Assembly: GCA_017114885.1 (NCBI GenBank) | Contig: WNLJ01000012.1 | Span: 1-64,000 of the forward strand | Length of the DNA: 64,000 bases | Source: Neisseriaceae bacterium PsAf | GTDB taxonomy: Bacteria; Pseudomonadota; Gammaproteobacteria; Burkholderiales; Neisseriaceae | Direction: 5' to 3' | Shown here: positions 27,749 to 37,145 of the stretch, one piece after another | Position numbering within the stretch: position 1 is the stretch's first letter | Layout: every line of letters starts with the position of its first letter | Notes under the pieces: generated by a model | Told to the model about the DNA's origin: nothing | Seen by the model: the letters and a program-made list of their open reading frames with translations, nothing else | The model's database searches: none | Program-made: the position numbers and the translations under genes

Positions 27749-28831
27749 ATGGCCAATGTATCCACTATCCCTGAGATTATTGAGGATATTAAGCAAGGGA
27801 AAATAGTTATTTTAACTGACGATGAAAATCGCGAAAATGAAGGTGATTTATTAATGGCAGCAGAATTTGTGACGCCTGAAGCGATTAATTTTATGATTAC
27901 CCATGCGCGCGGCTTGGTTTGTATGCCGATATCGGCTGAAATAGTCAACCAGCTTCAATTGCCTTTAATGACAGATAAAAACGAAGCCAGAAATCGTACC
28001 AATTTTACAGTTTCTATTGAAGCAAGAGAAGGGATTACCACAGGGATATCTGCTAAAGATAGAGCAACTACTATTTTAACCGCGATTAATCCTGAAGCGA
28101 AGCCTGAAGATATTGTGCAACCAGGACATATCTTTCCATTAAAAGCAGAGAAAGGTGGGGTGTTAGTCAGAGCAGGGCATACAGAGGCAGGTGTTGATTT
28201 AGCAAAAATGGCGGGGTTAAGAGAGGGTGCTGTAATTTGTGAAGTCATGAATGCAGATGGGACTATGGCGAGAATGCCAGAGTTATTAGAATTTTCAGAA
28301 AAGTTTGATATTAAGGTTGCCACCATTGCTGATTTAATTGCTTATCGAAACCAACATGAAAAGCTGATTGTAGAAAAAGGCACACGAGAAATTGATACTC
28401 CTTGGGGTAGTTTTGAATTACACATTTACCAAGATACCGTTTCTGATGAAATACATTTTGCCCTAGTAAAAAGAGATATTGCACCAGATACAGAGGTACT
28501 TGTTAGGGTTCATGATGGCATTAATTTTTTAGATTTTTTAAGCCCTAATCCCAATCATTCATTTTACTTGCCAGATGTTTTAGAGAAAATTAAAAATAGT
28601 GAAGCAGGGGTGGCTGTGTTTTTACATCGTGGTTTTGACAGTAAAGAAATCTTAGAGCGCGCCTTAATGGAAAAAGATAACAATAAATCGGTAGGTTGGG
28701 ATACCAAGAGTTATGGTGTGGGTGCCCAAATTTTAGCTGATTTAGGGGTTAAAAAAATGAAAATTATGGGGACGGCGTCTAGTTTCGTCGGTTTGCAAGG
28801 GTTTGGTATTGAAATTGTATCTTTTGAGTAA
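27749..28831 (+). CDS. ribB: 3,4-dihydroxy-2-butanone-4-phosphate synthase with degenerate GTP-cyclohydrolase-II-like domain
   Basis: A 360-residue protein. Residues 1-200 are a complete RibB domain with [31 protein letters not shown] and [14 protein letters not shown], making the four-carbon unit of riboflavin. The C-terminal half aligns with GTP cyclohydrolase II ([23 protein letters not shown]), but the zinc Cys motif (normally with the LRCDC pattern) is absent and replaced by NPNHSF. It is therefore probably inactive as a cyclohydrolase, so a separate RibA would be needed. Such RibB proteins are known in many proteobacteria. The ATG at 27749 follows GAGGAG; an upstream frame from 27716 is disfavoured. 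Confidence 0.92.
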   Translation: MANVSTIPEIIEDIKQGKIVILTDDENRENEGDLLMAAEFVTPEAINFMITHARGLVCMPISAEIVNQLQLPLMTDKNEARNRTNFTVSIEAREGITTGISAKDRATTILTAINPEAKPEDIVQPGHIFPLKAEKGGVLVRAGHTEAGVDLAKMAGLREGAVICEVMNADGTMARMPELLEFSEKFDIKVATIADLIAYRNQHEKLIVEKGTREIDTPWGSFELHIYQDTVSDEIHFALVKRDIAPDTEVLVRVHDGINFLDFLSPNPNHSFYLPDVLEKIKNSEAGVAVFLHRGFDSKEILERALMEKDNNKSVGWDTKSYGVGAQILADLGVKKMKIMGTASSFVGLQGFGIEIVSFE

Positions 28832-28835
28832 TTAA

Positions 28836-29306
28836 ATGTTTAATGTAAATTCACAAGACGTTCGTCGTTTTTTTGCCGAGGTGTGGCGGCATCGCTTTGA
28901 TATGCAACTCGAGCCTATTCAACAGATGGCGCTAAAGATAATTTTAGCGCATCCAGAGTATCAACCCTATCTAGAAAAGGTGGAAGATTATATTGATTTT
29001 GTATGGTCGCCCGAGTTGGGAGAAACGAATCCATTTTTGCATTTGTCATTACATTTATCTATCCAGGAACAAGTCTCCATTGATCAACCTCCAGGAATTG
29101 CAGCAATACACCAGAAACTATGTGCGCAAGAAGGTGATTGGGTTTCTGCTGAGGATAAAATGATGGATGCGCTCGTAGAAATGATTTGGAAAGCTCAGCG
29201 ATCAGGGACAGGGTTTGATGTGAACGAATACATCACCCACTTGCGCCGCTTAGTAGGTTTGGGTGCGGAGGATAATCCAAGATTAAATCCACATGAAATT
29301 AAGTAA
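28836..29306 (+). CDS. DUF1841 family protein
   Basis: A 156-residue cytoplasmic protein with the DUF1841 start (FNVNSQDVRRFFAEVW) and the conserved core NPFLHLSLHLSIQEQ and SIDQPPGI. This family occurs mainly in beta- and gammaproteobacteria and has no known function. It starts four bases after the ribB stop, so it is almost certainly in the same operon. It is rich in helix and shows no catalytic motif. The link with riboflavin synthesis is positional only. Confidence 0.88.
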   Translation: MFNVNSQDVRRFFAEVWRHRFDMQLEPIQQMALKIILAHPEYQPYLEKVEDYIDFVWSPELGETNPFLHLSLHLSIQEQVSIDQPPGIAAIHQKLCAQEGDWVSAEDKMMDALVEMIWKAQRSGTGFDVNEYITHLRRLVGLGAEDNPRLNPHEIK

Positions 29307-29313
29307 ATAGAAA

Positions 29314-29508
29314 TTAATCTAGTTCATCAATCCAAGCTTGTTGTACTGCTTCTAGTATTCTCTCTCCGCAATGGTCTGGATTGTCATCAAAATCGGGAAT
29401 TTCTAGAATTAGTCTTCTTAGCTGACTAAAACGAATTTGTTTAGGATCTGTTTCGGGGTAGTTATCTGCTAAATATGCCGCAATATCGTAAATATCAGTC
29501 CATTTCAT
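29314..29508 (-). CDS. iscX: IscX (Fe-S cluster assembly-associated)
   Basis: A 64-residue acidic protein with the IscX/YfhJ pattern: MKWTDIYDIAAYLADNYP, DPKQIRFSQLRRLI, and DDNPDHCGERILEAVQQAWIDE. IscX binds the desulfurase IscS and iron and tunes Fe-S cluster assembly. It usually ends the isc operon after fdx; here it stands alone, convergent with the DUF1841 gene. The ATG at 29508 has GGAGGT nine bases before it. An extended frame from a TTG would place the start inside that ribosome site. Confidence 0.95.
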   Translation of the reverse strand: MKWTDIYDIAAYLADNYPETDPKQIRFSQLRRLILEIPDFDDNPDHCGERILEAVQQAWIDELD

Positions 29509-29576
29509 AAATAGTAACCTCCTCAAAATTATCTTTCTATAATGGTACTACAACTTTATCATTGGGACACAAAAAT

Positions 29577-29608
29577 AAACGACATATTCTTGGGAGAATA
29601 TGTCGTTT
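29577..29608 (-). terminator. Terminator after the M28 peptidase gene
   Basis: AAACGACATATTCT and AGAATATGTCGTTT form a perfect 14-bp stem with loop TGGG. On the minus strand it is followed by ATTTTTG. It lies 50 bases past the peptidase stop. Confidence 0.85.
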
Positions 29609-29657
29609 GGGTTTAAAGTTAATTGGTTGATTATTTAATATCGATGGACTGATAGCC

Positions 29658-31272
29658 TTAAGCCATATAGTTTTTGTCCTGTACAGAAACAGTAATCCAT
29701 AATTTGCCTGGTTTTTTTGTGTATTGACCATCAATCTTGTACTGATAAACCCCATTTCCTAGATTTTGAACATTGTCTTTTAAAAGAGCCCAATTATCTT
29801 TTTCTTGGACAAGAATCACAGGTGTTTTATTGGTAACAGGTTTACCATTTGGTTGGTTGATTTTAATAGATACATTAATAGGTTTACCAAGACGCGCGCT
29901 TTTGGCGGTATTGATCTCAACTTTTGGTACTTCTCTCGTTTGTAAAACATTAGGCGCAAAATTTTGTACGGTTCTTAAAAAATCAGTCAAATAATTAGTT
30001 ACTTTAATGTATGCGTCCTTGGGAACTTGTGTTTCTTTTTCTCCTGCTGTGTGGTAATAAGAACTGTTAGAGAAAGTTGAAAATCCTTGAATGCCAGACG
30101 AGTAAAAAGCTTGTAAATCAGTTGGAATAATACCACCTTGTAGGGCTCTAATTTGAGGAGCAGGAACGACGACTGCAGGATGTCCTGTTTTAGCCATTGA
30201 CTTTAACATTAAAGCAGTAATGGTTGGATTTTGAGTACTGAAAACAAGATTGGTTGAAAAAGGTAAGTCTTTATTAAAGGCGGTGGTTACAGAAGCTGTC
30301 ATTTCTAAGTTTTCATTGAATACGACTTTAGGCAGTAAGTCTTGATTTTTTTAACCCAATCATAAGCTCCTACAAGTCCTGTTTCTTCGGCATCCCAGCC
30401 CGCAAAAATAACGGTATAAGCCAAATCCTCTTTGGCAACATCATAAGCCATTTGAATCATAGAACCCACTGCTGAACAATTATCTACTGCACCATTAAAC
30501 CACGAATCATAATGAGCACCGACGATAATATAATTATCGGGATATTTTTTACCTTTTTTAGTGCCTAATACATTAGTGGCCACTTCATTCACACGTTCTG
30601 CGTCAACGACTAAATGCATTTTTACAGGACCTTTGTTGAGAATATCACGCAATTTTTTTCCATCCTCGCTACCGATGCTCACGGCAGGAATAGAACCAGG
30701 AATATCACTAGCAAAACGAACAGAACCAATTTGTTTTAAGTTGTTAGGAGCGCCGCTAATATATAACATAGCAGCACCACGGTTGATGGCTTCATCATAC
30801 TGTGCCGTGCGATGAAAACTAACATCTCTCTGTACTAAAACAATTTTTCCTTCGACATCTAGATTATTATAGTTTTCAGGTCTGCCTGATTTAACATCGA
30901 CAATTTCTGCTTTGATGTCACCTGTGCCACCGTAAGAAAATGAGGCTATATCCAGTGTTTGTTTTGATGGTGATAGTAACTCTGCTGAAACATTTTTGAT
31001 TTTAAAAATAGGCATATTGAAATTTTCATATTTGACTTCTAAACCTGCTTTTTTAAATTGATCAGCAATAAAATCACGCATATTACTATGTGCCTGGTTA
31101 CCTGGTTGCTTTTCCCCCATACGTGCACAAATCTGCATGACTGAAGTAGCAACTGGTTCTTTGGGGTCAAGTTGTGGAATCTTATTTTCAGCTTGATTAA
31201 TGGTGCTTGTTAAGAGTAATGTAAGAGCGGTTAAGCGAGTAATATTGTTGAACTTTTTTTATTTTTTGACAT
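29658..31272 (-). pseudogene. Exported M28 zinc aminopeptidase, frameshifted at two A7 runs
   Basis: Frames spanning 31272 to 29658 encode one M28 peptidase of about 538 residues. The ATG at 31272, with AAGG upstream, opens MSKNKK, then stops. One extra A in the minus-strand A7 run (31254-31260) would give a full signal peptide, MSKNKKKFNNITRLTALTLL. A PA-like insert and the zinc centre follow: GAHYDSWFNGAVDN and DAEETGLVGA. After WVKK, another A7 run (30346-30352) needs one more A to join NQDLLPKVVFNENLE and the rest (30302-29658). Both breaks are of the same kind. The gene is broken, rescued by slippage, or the bases were lost in sequencing. It looks monocistronic. Confidence 0.85.
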
Positions 31273-31626
31273 GTGCCTTGATCCTTTTTTTATTTTTCAT
31301 ATTGATACGTGTAATAACATAACATAATTTTCTTTTTGATAGAAAAGAATACTAAAAAAATATTTTTTTAAATCAAAAAAAAACAAGATGAATTATCGTT
31401 GTACAGTAGTTTTGTATAAATATATTTTTATTTTAATTTGATATTGGAAGCGTATTTTCTCAAATTTTTTTTTGTTAAGGTTGATTATGTCATGCAGCAA
31501 CTTACTTAAAGATATTTTTACTTTTTATCAATAAATTTAATACTTTGTACAAAGGATATGTTAGCATAGGGCGTTTATTGTAAAGCTAATTTGATTTGTG
31601 TTTAACGATAATTTTAGGATTAAGCT
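31273..31626. other. Divergent gap upstream of mgtE with a possible 15-codon leader ORF
   Basis: This 354-base region separates the divergent M28 peptidase and mgtE. It is very AT-rich. Two things stand out. A 15-residue ORF (31487-31534, starting MSCSNLLKD) has AAGG six bases before its ATG. Just after it lies the perfect palindrome CTTTGTACAAAG (31543-31554). An mgtE leader element is possible, but no known Mg2+ riboswitch was recognised. Confidence 0.35.
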
Positions 31627-32964
31627 ATGCGTAATATTTTTGAAGATATGGAAGCAGTAAAAAATATGCATCCTAATGATATTGCAGAAAAATTAGTAGA
31701 ATTAGACAAAAAAGATAGATTGTTCAACTTTTATCGTCTCCCAAAAGACTTAAAAGTTGAAGTATTTAGCTATTTGAATTCAACATTACAAAGAGAGCTC
31801 ATAGAAGCATTAGGCGCAGAGGAAACCAAAGAAATATTAAATGAGATGGCTCCAGATGATAGAACGGAGTTTTTTCTAGATTTACCAGATGAATTGATTA
31901 AAGACACTATTAATTTATTGGGTCAAAAACAAAGAGATGTTGCTTTAAAGCTACTCGGTTATCCTGAAGATTCTATTGCACGAATCATGACCCCATTTTA
32001 CATTCGTGTTAAAGAAGATTGGACTGTAGAGCATGTATTAGATCATATAAAACGCTATGGGAAAATTGTTGAAACATTGAATATTGTTTATGTAGTAGAT
32101 GATAATAGTGTTTTATTGGATGATATTCCTATTGGTAAATTTTTGATGGCAAAACCAGATACATTGGTTTCTGAATTGTGTGATTATAGTTTTGAGGCTT
32201 TAATTACTACTATGCCCCAAGAGTTAGCAGCCCAAAAGTTTAAAAAATATGACCGTTCAGCACTCCCAGTGATTACGAATACTGGAGTCTTGGTCGGTAT
32301 TGTCACTTCGGATGATATTATCGATGTCATCACCGATGAAATGACAGAAGACGCACAAAAATATGGTGCGGTGGAAGCCTTAGAAACACCATATGTGAAT
32401 ATTTCTTTATTCAATCTTTATAAAAAAAGAGCAGGATGGTTGATAATTCTATTTATCGGTGAAACGATGACAGCGAATGCCATGGGGTATTTTGAACATG
32501 AATTAGAAAGGGCGATTGTGTTGGCTTTGTTTATCCCTTTGATTATTTCTAGTGGTGGGAATACGGGTTCACAGGCATCGACTCTGATTATACGTGCGTT
32601 AGCACTAGAGGAAATAAAATTAAAAGATTGGCTTTTTGTTTTACGTCGAGAAATAATTATGGGATTAATGCTTGGAGTAACTTTAGCCGTTATTGGCTTT
32701 CTAAGGATAGAAACATGGCAACATATGGGCTGGTTTGATTATGGAGAGCATTTTACTTTATTAGGTTTTACCGTAGCAGCGGCTTTAGTTGGAGTTGCCT
32801 TGTGGGGAACTATAGTAGGCGCGATGATTCCATTCATATTAAAATCATTCAAACTAGATCCGGCGACCGCTTCAGCACCATTTGTAGCAACTTTAGTAGA
32901 CGTTACAGGACTCGTTATTTATTTCTTAGTGGCGATGGTGATTTTGTCTGGGACACTGTTATAA
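31627..32964 (+). CDS. mgtE: Magnesium transporter MgtE
   Basis: A 445-residue Mg2+ channel. The N-terminal helical N domain (LHPNDIAEKL-like start) runs to about residue 125 and includes APDDRTEFF, followed by two CBS domains (about 130-255) that gate the pore by Mg2+ sensing. Five membrane helices follow, with the signature PLIISSGGNTGSQASTLIIR and the pore Asp region ATLVDVTGLVIYF. Length matches the family. It is monocistronic, ending at a strong terminator. Confidence 0.95.
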   Translation: MRNIFEDMEAVKNMHPNDIAEKLVELDKKDRLFNFYRLPKDLKVEVFSYLNSTLQRELIEALGAEETKEILNEMAPDDRTEFFLDLPDELIKDTINLLGQKQRDVALKLLGYPEDSIARIMTPFYIRVKEDWTVEHVLDHIKRYGKIVETLNIVYVVDDNSVLLDDIPIGKFLMAKPDTLVSELCDYSFEALITTMPQELAAQKFKKYDRSALPVITNTGVLVGIVTSDDIIDVITDEMTEDAQKYGAVEALETPYVNISLFNLYKKRAGWLIILFIGETMTANAMGYFEHELERAIVLALFIPLIISSGGNTGSQASTLIIRALALEEIKLKDWLFVLRREIIMGLMLGVTLAVIGFLRIETWQHMGWFDYGEHFTLLGFTVAAALVGVALWGTIVGAMIPFILKSFKLDPATASAPFVATLVDVTGLVIYFLVAMVILSGTLL

Positions 32965-32971
32965 AAATAAA

Positions 32972-33014
32972 AAGCATAAAAAAACTGCTCATATCGAGCA
33001 GTTTTTTTATGCTT
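32972..33014. terminator. Very strong bidirectional terminator between mgtE and secB
   Basis: A perfect 19-bp stem (AAGCATAAAAAAACTGCTC and its complement) around a five-base loop. A7 in one arm and T7 in the other let it work in both directions. It begins eight bases after mgtE and ends 12 bases before the secB stop on the other strand. Confidence 0.93.
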
Positions 33015-33025
33015 AAAATAGCATC

Positions 33026-33496
33026 TTAGGCATTTTCAGTTTGTTCCAACTGTTGTTGGTACATTGCATCAAAATTAATTGGCGCTAAATAAATAGGAGG
33101 GAAGCCAGCTCGAATAATTGTTTCAGAAACGACTTCACGCAAATATGGGAATAAAATAGAAGGGCAAGTTACATTTAATAATACATCGGTTGACTGAGCA
33201 TCAATATTTTCAAGTCTAAAAATACCACTTTGAGAAACTTCACATAAAAATACTACGCTGTTATCTACTTTTGCAGTTACTGTTGCCGTGATTACATTTT
33301 CATAAAAAGGCTCGTCAACTTGTTGTGAATTAATATTGAATTTTACATCAATTTCAGGTTGTATATTTTCAAAAAATATTTTAGGAGAACGAGGTGATTC
33401 TAATGAAATATTTTTCACGAATAGTTTTTCAATATTAAAAATACTTTCTTCTTGAGAATTACTGGTTTGATTGTTGTCTTGAGTTTCGTTGCTCAT
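33026..33496 (-). CDS. secB: Protein-export chaperone SecB
   Basis: A 156-residue tetrameric chaperone that keeps preproteins unfolded and delivers them to SecA. The core matches SecB: FNIEKLFVKNISLESPRSP, the strand LCEVSQSGIFRLENID, and LFPYLREVVSETIIRAGFPPIYLAPINF. The C-terminus ends in QLEQTENA. It has a polar Asn/Gln/Ser-rich lead. No grxC or gpsA partner follows; dacB is 57 bases away in the same direction. SecB is characteristic of proteobacteria. Confidence 0.96.
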   Translation of the reverse strand: MSNETQDNNQTSNSQEESIFNIEKLFVKNISLESPRSPKIFFENIQPEIDVKFNINSQQVDEPFYENVITATVTAKVDNSVVFLCEVSQSGIFRLENIDAQSTDVLLNVTCPSILFPYLREVVSETIIRAGFPPIYLAPINFDAMYQQQLEQTENA

Positions 33497-33553
33497 ATTG
33501 ATCCTTTATTAAAATAGTCATTAAATTACCAAGATTATTATATCAGCTTTATT

Positions 33554-34966
33554 TTAGGGATTGAATGTTTGCGTTTTTTGTTGTTCATCAATATCTTTTA
33601 AAATAGAAATTAACAATTTATCTATGTCGCCATTAATGAGATTAATATTATGTTTTTTGTTTATGATAATCACAATAGACATAGGATGTTCATTAGCCTG
33701 AGAAGGGAGCTTATAACCCGCTAGGGCATGAACATCATCTAAAGTACCTGTTTTTAAATGCAAGTTAGGAATGGTTTTTAGACGTTTTTTCAAAGTGCCA
33801 TCAACACCAGCAATAGGTAAACTATCAATAAACTCATCCTTAAAAGGTGAAAAATAACTTGCATATAGGATTTGCCCCATCATTTTTGCGGTTAATTGAC
33901 TAACACGCGAGAGGCCAGAACCATTTTCTACAAAGAAATGTTGCGTATCAATATTTGCTTTCTGAAGCGTTCTAGTAACTGCCTGACTAGAGGGTAAGCG
34001 ATTTTTCTTACCGATTTCTAAAAAAATATTACGAGCAATAATGTTGCTGGAATATTTATTCATATCCTTAATAATATGGCTTAATTTAGGAGAGTAGTTA
34101 ATGGCTAATATTTTAGTAATAATGGGTTCGTGCCCAATAATCACATCCTTAGGACCTGTGTTGCCTACTTTGTACCACTGGGAAATAAAGCTGTATTTAA
34201 CAAATTCATTAATATCAAAAATATTGATATAAGTAGTTTCTCCTATACAACTAGATGGAATGTTTCCTTTAATGTTTAGCTGTTGTCCGTCCCATTTAGT
34301 ATATAAATATGAATTTAAACCAGAACAAGTTTTGATTGCTGGATTAGATGTTATTTGTATATTTGTCATACTGCTGGGTAAAGGAGGATTAATTCCAATC
34401 GTTGCTTGATGTTGATTGTTTAGATAATAGTAAAGCCAAACTACTTTGTAGGCTAAATTGTGGGGGTCGGGTGCTGTTGTAAAACTTTTACCTTTATCTT
34501 TATCAAATCCATAGCTGGTATTAACTTCTTTTTGTAGGCTTTTATCCAATACCAAGTTACCTTGAATATTATGAATACCTTTTTGAGCTAATTGAACTTG
34601 CATACTGGTTAAATCTTTTTGGTCAAAAACAGGGTCATTGGTTCCTTTCCAGTATAGATTACCTAATAAACTTCCATTGTTTATAGGGGCATCCGAGCTC
34701 CAAGAAGTTACCCATTGATAATTTTTTCCTAAGGTTTGAAAAGCAACAAAAGAAGTTACCAGTTTCATAGTAGATGCAGGACTCATAGGTGCTGTCCCCT
34801 GATGCTCTGCTAAAATTTCTCCTGTTTTTAGGTCTTGTACATAATAAGCCACTTCGTCGGGTTGAATTCGCCCAAAATCAACTGCTTGGGAAATGTGGGG
34901 AATGATAAAAAAGACAATTAGTAAAAAAGGGTAGATTAAGCGCAAAAAATTCATGTTAGGTTTCAT
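33554..34966 (-). CDS. dacB: D-alanyl-D-alanine carboxypeptidase/endopeptidase (PBP4 type)
   Basis: A ~470-residue exported class C penicillin-binding protein. The three active-site motifs are present: SPASTMKLV (SxxK), YSSNIIARN (SxN) and LKTGTLDD (KTG). An insert domain of about 150 residues lies between the first two, as in E. coli PBP4. It trims D-Ala and cross-links of peptidoglycan. The signal peptide is at about 1-30 (ends ISQA). Start codon is uncertain: ATGs at 34966 and 34954 and a TTG at 34981 share the frame; none has a good ribosome site. It overlaps or abuts the priA stop, implying coupling. Confidence 0.93.
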   Translation of the reverse strand: MKPNMNFLRLIYPFLLIVFFIIPHISQAVDFGRIQPDEVAYYVQDLKTGEILAEHQGTAPMSPASTMKLVTSFVAFQTLGKNYQWVTSWSSDAPINNGSLLGNLYWKGTNDPVFDQKDLTSMQVQLAQKGIHNIQGNLVLDKSLQKEVNTSYGFDKDKGKSFTTAPDPHNLAYKVVWLYYYLNNQHQATIGINPPLPSSMTNIQITSNPAIKTCSGLNSYLYTKWDGQQLNIKGNIPSSCIGETTYINIFDINEFVKYSFISQWYKVGNTGPKDVIIGHEPIITKILAINYSPKLSHIIKDMNKYSSNIIARNIFLEIGKKNRLPSSQAVTRTLQKANIDTQHFFVENGSGLSRVSQLTAKMMGQILYASYFSPFKDEFIDSLPIAGVDGTLKKRLKTIPNLHLKTGTLDDVHALAGYKLPSQANEHPMSIVIIINKKHNINLINGDIDKLLISILKDIDEQQKTQTFNP

Positions 34967-37145
34967 TGGGGTCAACATCAATTGTCCATTTTAGGGTTCG
35001 ATAATTATTTTGTAAAGAGAGTAACTGCGCAATCGCTTTTTTAACAGTCTGATGTAAGAGGCCTCTATTTTCTGATTCAAAGTATAAAATAGCTCTTTCT
35101 CGGTTAGCGACTTTGAGCATTGTCATTGGTAGAGGTCCAATGATTGTTACTTCAGGCTCAGGAATAATACTTTCTGCCAATTCTTTTAAGAAAGCTTCTG
35201 CAATATTAAAATCAATATGTTCGGCTTTGATTACAATACGATGCGATTTAGGTGGAAAGCCTAATGATAAACGTTCTGATAATTGTTGTTCTGCAAACTC
35301 AGGATAATTATGTTTTTTTAGTGCTTGAAACAGTGGGTGATCTGGGAATTGGGTTTGAATTAAAACTTGTCCTTTTGTTCTATCTCTGCCGGCACGACCT
35401 GATACCTGCATAAGTTCACTGAATAATTTTTCAGGGGCTCTATAATCAGCACTAAATAAGCTGCCATCCGTATGAATAACAGTAACCAAGCTAAGGTTTT
35501 TAAAATCATGGCCTTTGGCCAAAATTTGAGTTCCAATTAGGATGTCAATTTCATCATTTAGCACGTTTTCATAGATATCAGTCCAAGCATTTTTATTAGC
35601 AATGGTATCACTATCCACTCGAGCAATCCGTGCAGTTGGAAAAAAATCGTGTAAGAACTGTTCTATGCGTTCTGTCCCTATGCCAAGAGATGTTAAATCC
35701 TGATTGCCACATTTGGGACAAGCACAAGGAATCTTTTGTTCATGTTCGCAATGGTGACATTTCAAGCGTTGTTGTTGTTTGTGATAAACCATTTTTGCAC
35801 TGCAATAATCGCATTCTATAACATGTCCACAATCAAGACATACAATAGTAGGAGCGTATCCTCTACGGTTTAAATAAACAAGTGTTAGCTCTTTTTTGGA
35901 GAGATTTTTTTGTATTTGGTCTAAAACCTCATCAGAAAAACCTTCATGTAAAATTTTATTTTTAGTCGAAATTAAATGAATTTCTGGTAAGGTAGATTGA
36001 GAAATAGCTCTATTCGTTAAAGTTAATAAGGTATATTTTTTTTGACAGGCGTTGTACCAACTTTCCAAACTCGGTGTGGCGGAGCCTAAAACAATAGGGC
36101 AATCATTTTTTTGTGCCCGCCAAATAGCCAAATCCCTAGCGTTATATCGTAAGTCATTTTCTTGTTTGAAAGAATCATCATGTTCTTCATCTACAATAAT
36201 TAACCCTAGGTTTTTAAGAGGAGTAAAAATTGAAAGGCGAGTTCCTATGATAATTTGTGCTGTGCCATTGCTGGCGTTTAAATAGTTATCCAAACGTTGT
36301 CGTTTAGAAATCTTACTGTGCAATACAGCAATATTCGCTTCTGAGAATGTTTCTTTCACACGTGCAAAAAACTGAGGTGTTAGATTGATGACAGGCAGTA
36401 ACATTAAAATTTGTTTTTTTTCCTGAATAACTCGATTGATTAATTCAAAATACACTTCAGTCTTACCACTACCGGTAATACCAAATAAAAGAAAGCATTT
36501 AAATTGGTTTATGTGATTAATAACAGCTTGACTGGCTGTCTTTTGTTCTTGATTCAGTGTTTTAGTGCGGTATTGCCACTGACTAAGATTGTTTTCTATT
36601 TTGGTGTCTAGTAAACCTTTAGTTTGATATTTTTTTAAATAAGATTTGGCATTAGGGTGTAGGTAGATGGCCTCATCTAAAGAAATAAAACTATTTTTTA
36701 AAGCATTCCACAGAGCCAATAGCGCTTGGTGTCTGGCTTGAGGAGGTTTTTCATCATTTATTTTTGCATTAAATTGGTATAACAAAGGTTTTTTAGGATG
36801 TTGGATGGATTTATTCTGTTTTAAATCGACAGGGAGAGTACTAAAAAAAGTTTGTCCAATAGGGTAGAGATAATAAGTGGCGGTAAACTGAATGAGAGAA
36901 ATCCATTCTGATGTGAATATAGGCGTAGGATCTAAAACCTGTTCAATAGATTTTATTTTATTAAGTGCAATTTTAGGGTGCGTGTTTTTTTGAATAACAA
37001 TGCCTGTAATTTTTTTGCTGCCAAAAGGGATACTAACTCTAGAGCCTAGTGGTATGTCTTTCAGATATTGATAAGTGAATAATTGGTATAGGGGTTTATC
37101 AACAGCCACATCAAAAAAGAGTTGAGATTCAGTAAGGTGTGTCAT
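34956..37145 (-). CDS. priA: Primosomal helicase PriA
   Basis: A 729-residue superfamily 2 helicase that restarts stalled replication forks. The N-terminal DNA-binding region begins FFDVAVDKPLYQLFTYQY. Walker A is GITGSGKTEVYFEL and the DExH box is IIVDEEHDDSF. The zinc-binding domain has paired Cys: CLDCGH, CDYCSAK, CHHCEHE, CACPKCG. Length equals E. coli PriA (732). It overlaps yihY by some 17 bases upstream and dacB downstream, so three genes form one operon. Confidence 0.97.
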   Translation of the reverse strand: MTHLTESQLFFDVAVDKPLYQLFTYQYLKDIPLGSRVSIPFGSKKITGIVIQKNTHPKIALNKIKSIEQVLDPTPIFTSEWISLIQFTATYYLYPIGQTFFSTLPVDLKQNKSIQHPKKPLLYQFNAKINDEKPPQARHQALLALWNALKNSFISLDEAIYLHPNAKSYLKKYQTKGLLDTKIENNLSQWQYRTKTLNQEQKTASQAVINHINQFKCFLLFGITGSGKTEVYFELINRVIQEKKQILMLLPVINLTPQFFARVKETFSEANIAVLHSKISKRQRLDNYLNASNGTAQIIIGTRLSIFTPLKNLGLIIVDEEHDDSFKQENDLRYNARDLAIWRAQKNDCPIVLGSATPSLESWYNACQKKYTLLTLTNRAISQSTLPEIHLISTKNKILHEGFSDEVLDQIQKNLSKKELTLVYLNRRGYAPTIVCLDCGHVIECDYCSAKMVYHKQQQRLKCHHCEHEQKIPCACPKCGNQDLTSLGIGTERIEQFLHDFFPTARIARVDSDTIANKNAWTDIYENVLNDEIDILIGTQILAKGHDFKNLSLVTVIHTDGSLFSADYRAPEKLFSELMQVSGRAGRDRTKGQVLIQTQFPDHPLFQALKKHNYPEFAEQQLSERLSLGFPPKSHRIVIKAEHIDFNIAEAFLKELAESIIPEPEVTIIGPLPMTMLKVANRERAILYFESENRGLLHQTVKKAIAQLLSLQNNYRTLKWTIDVDPNET

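Noticed and set aside
29537-29755. An open frame of 72 codons over the end of the M28 gene.
   Set aside because: It overlaps the terminator and is out of phase with the peptidase; likely a shadow.
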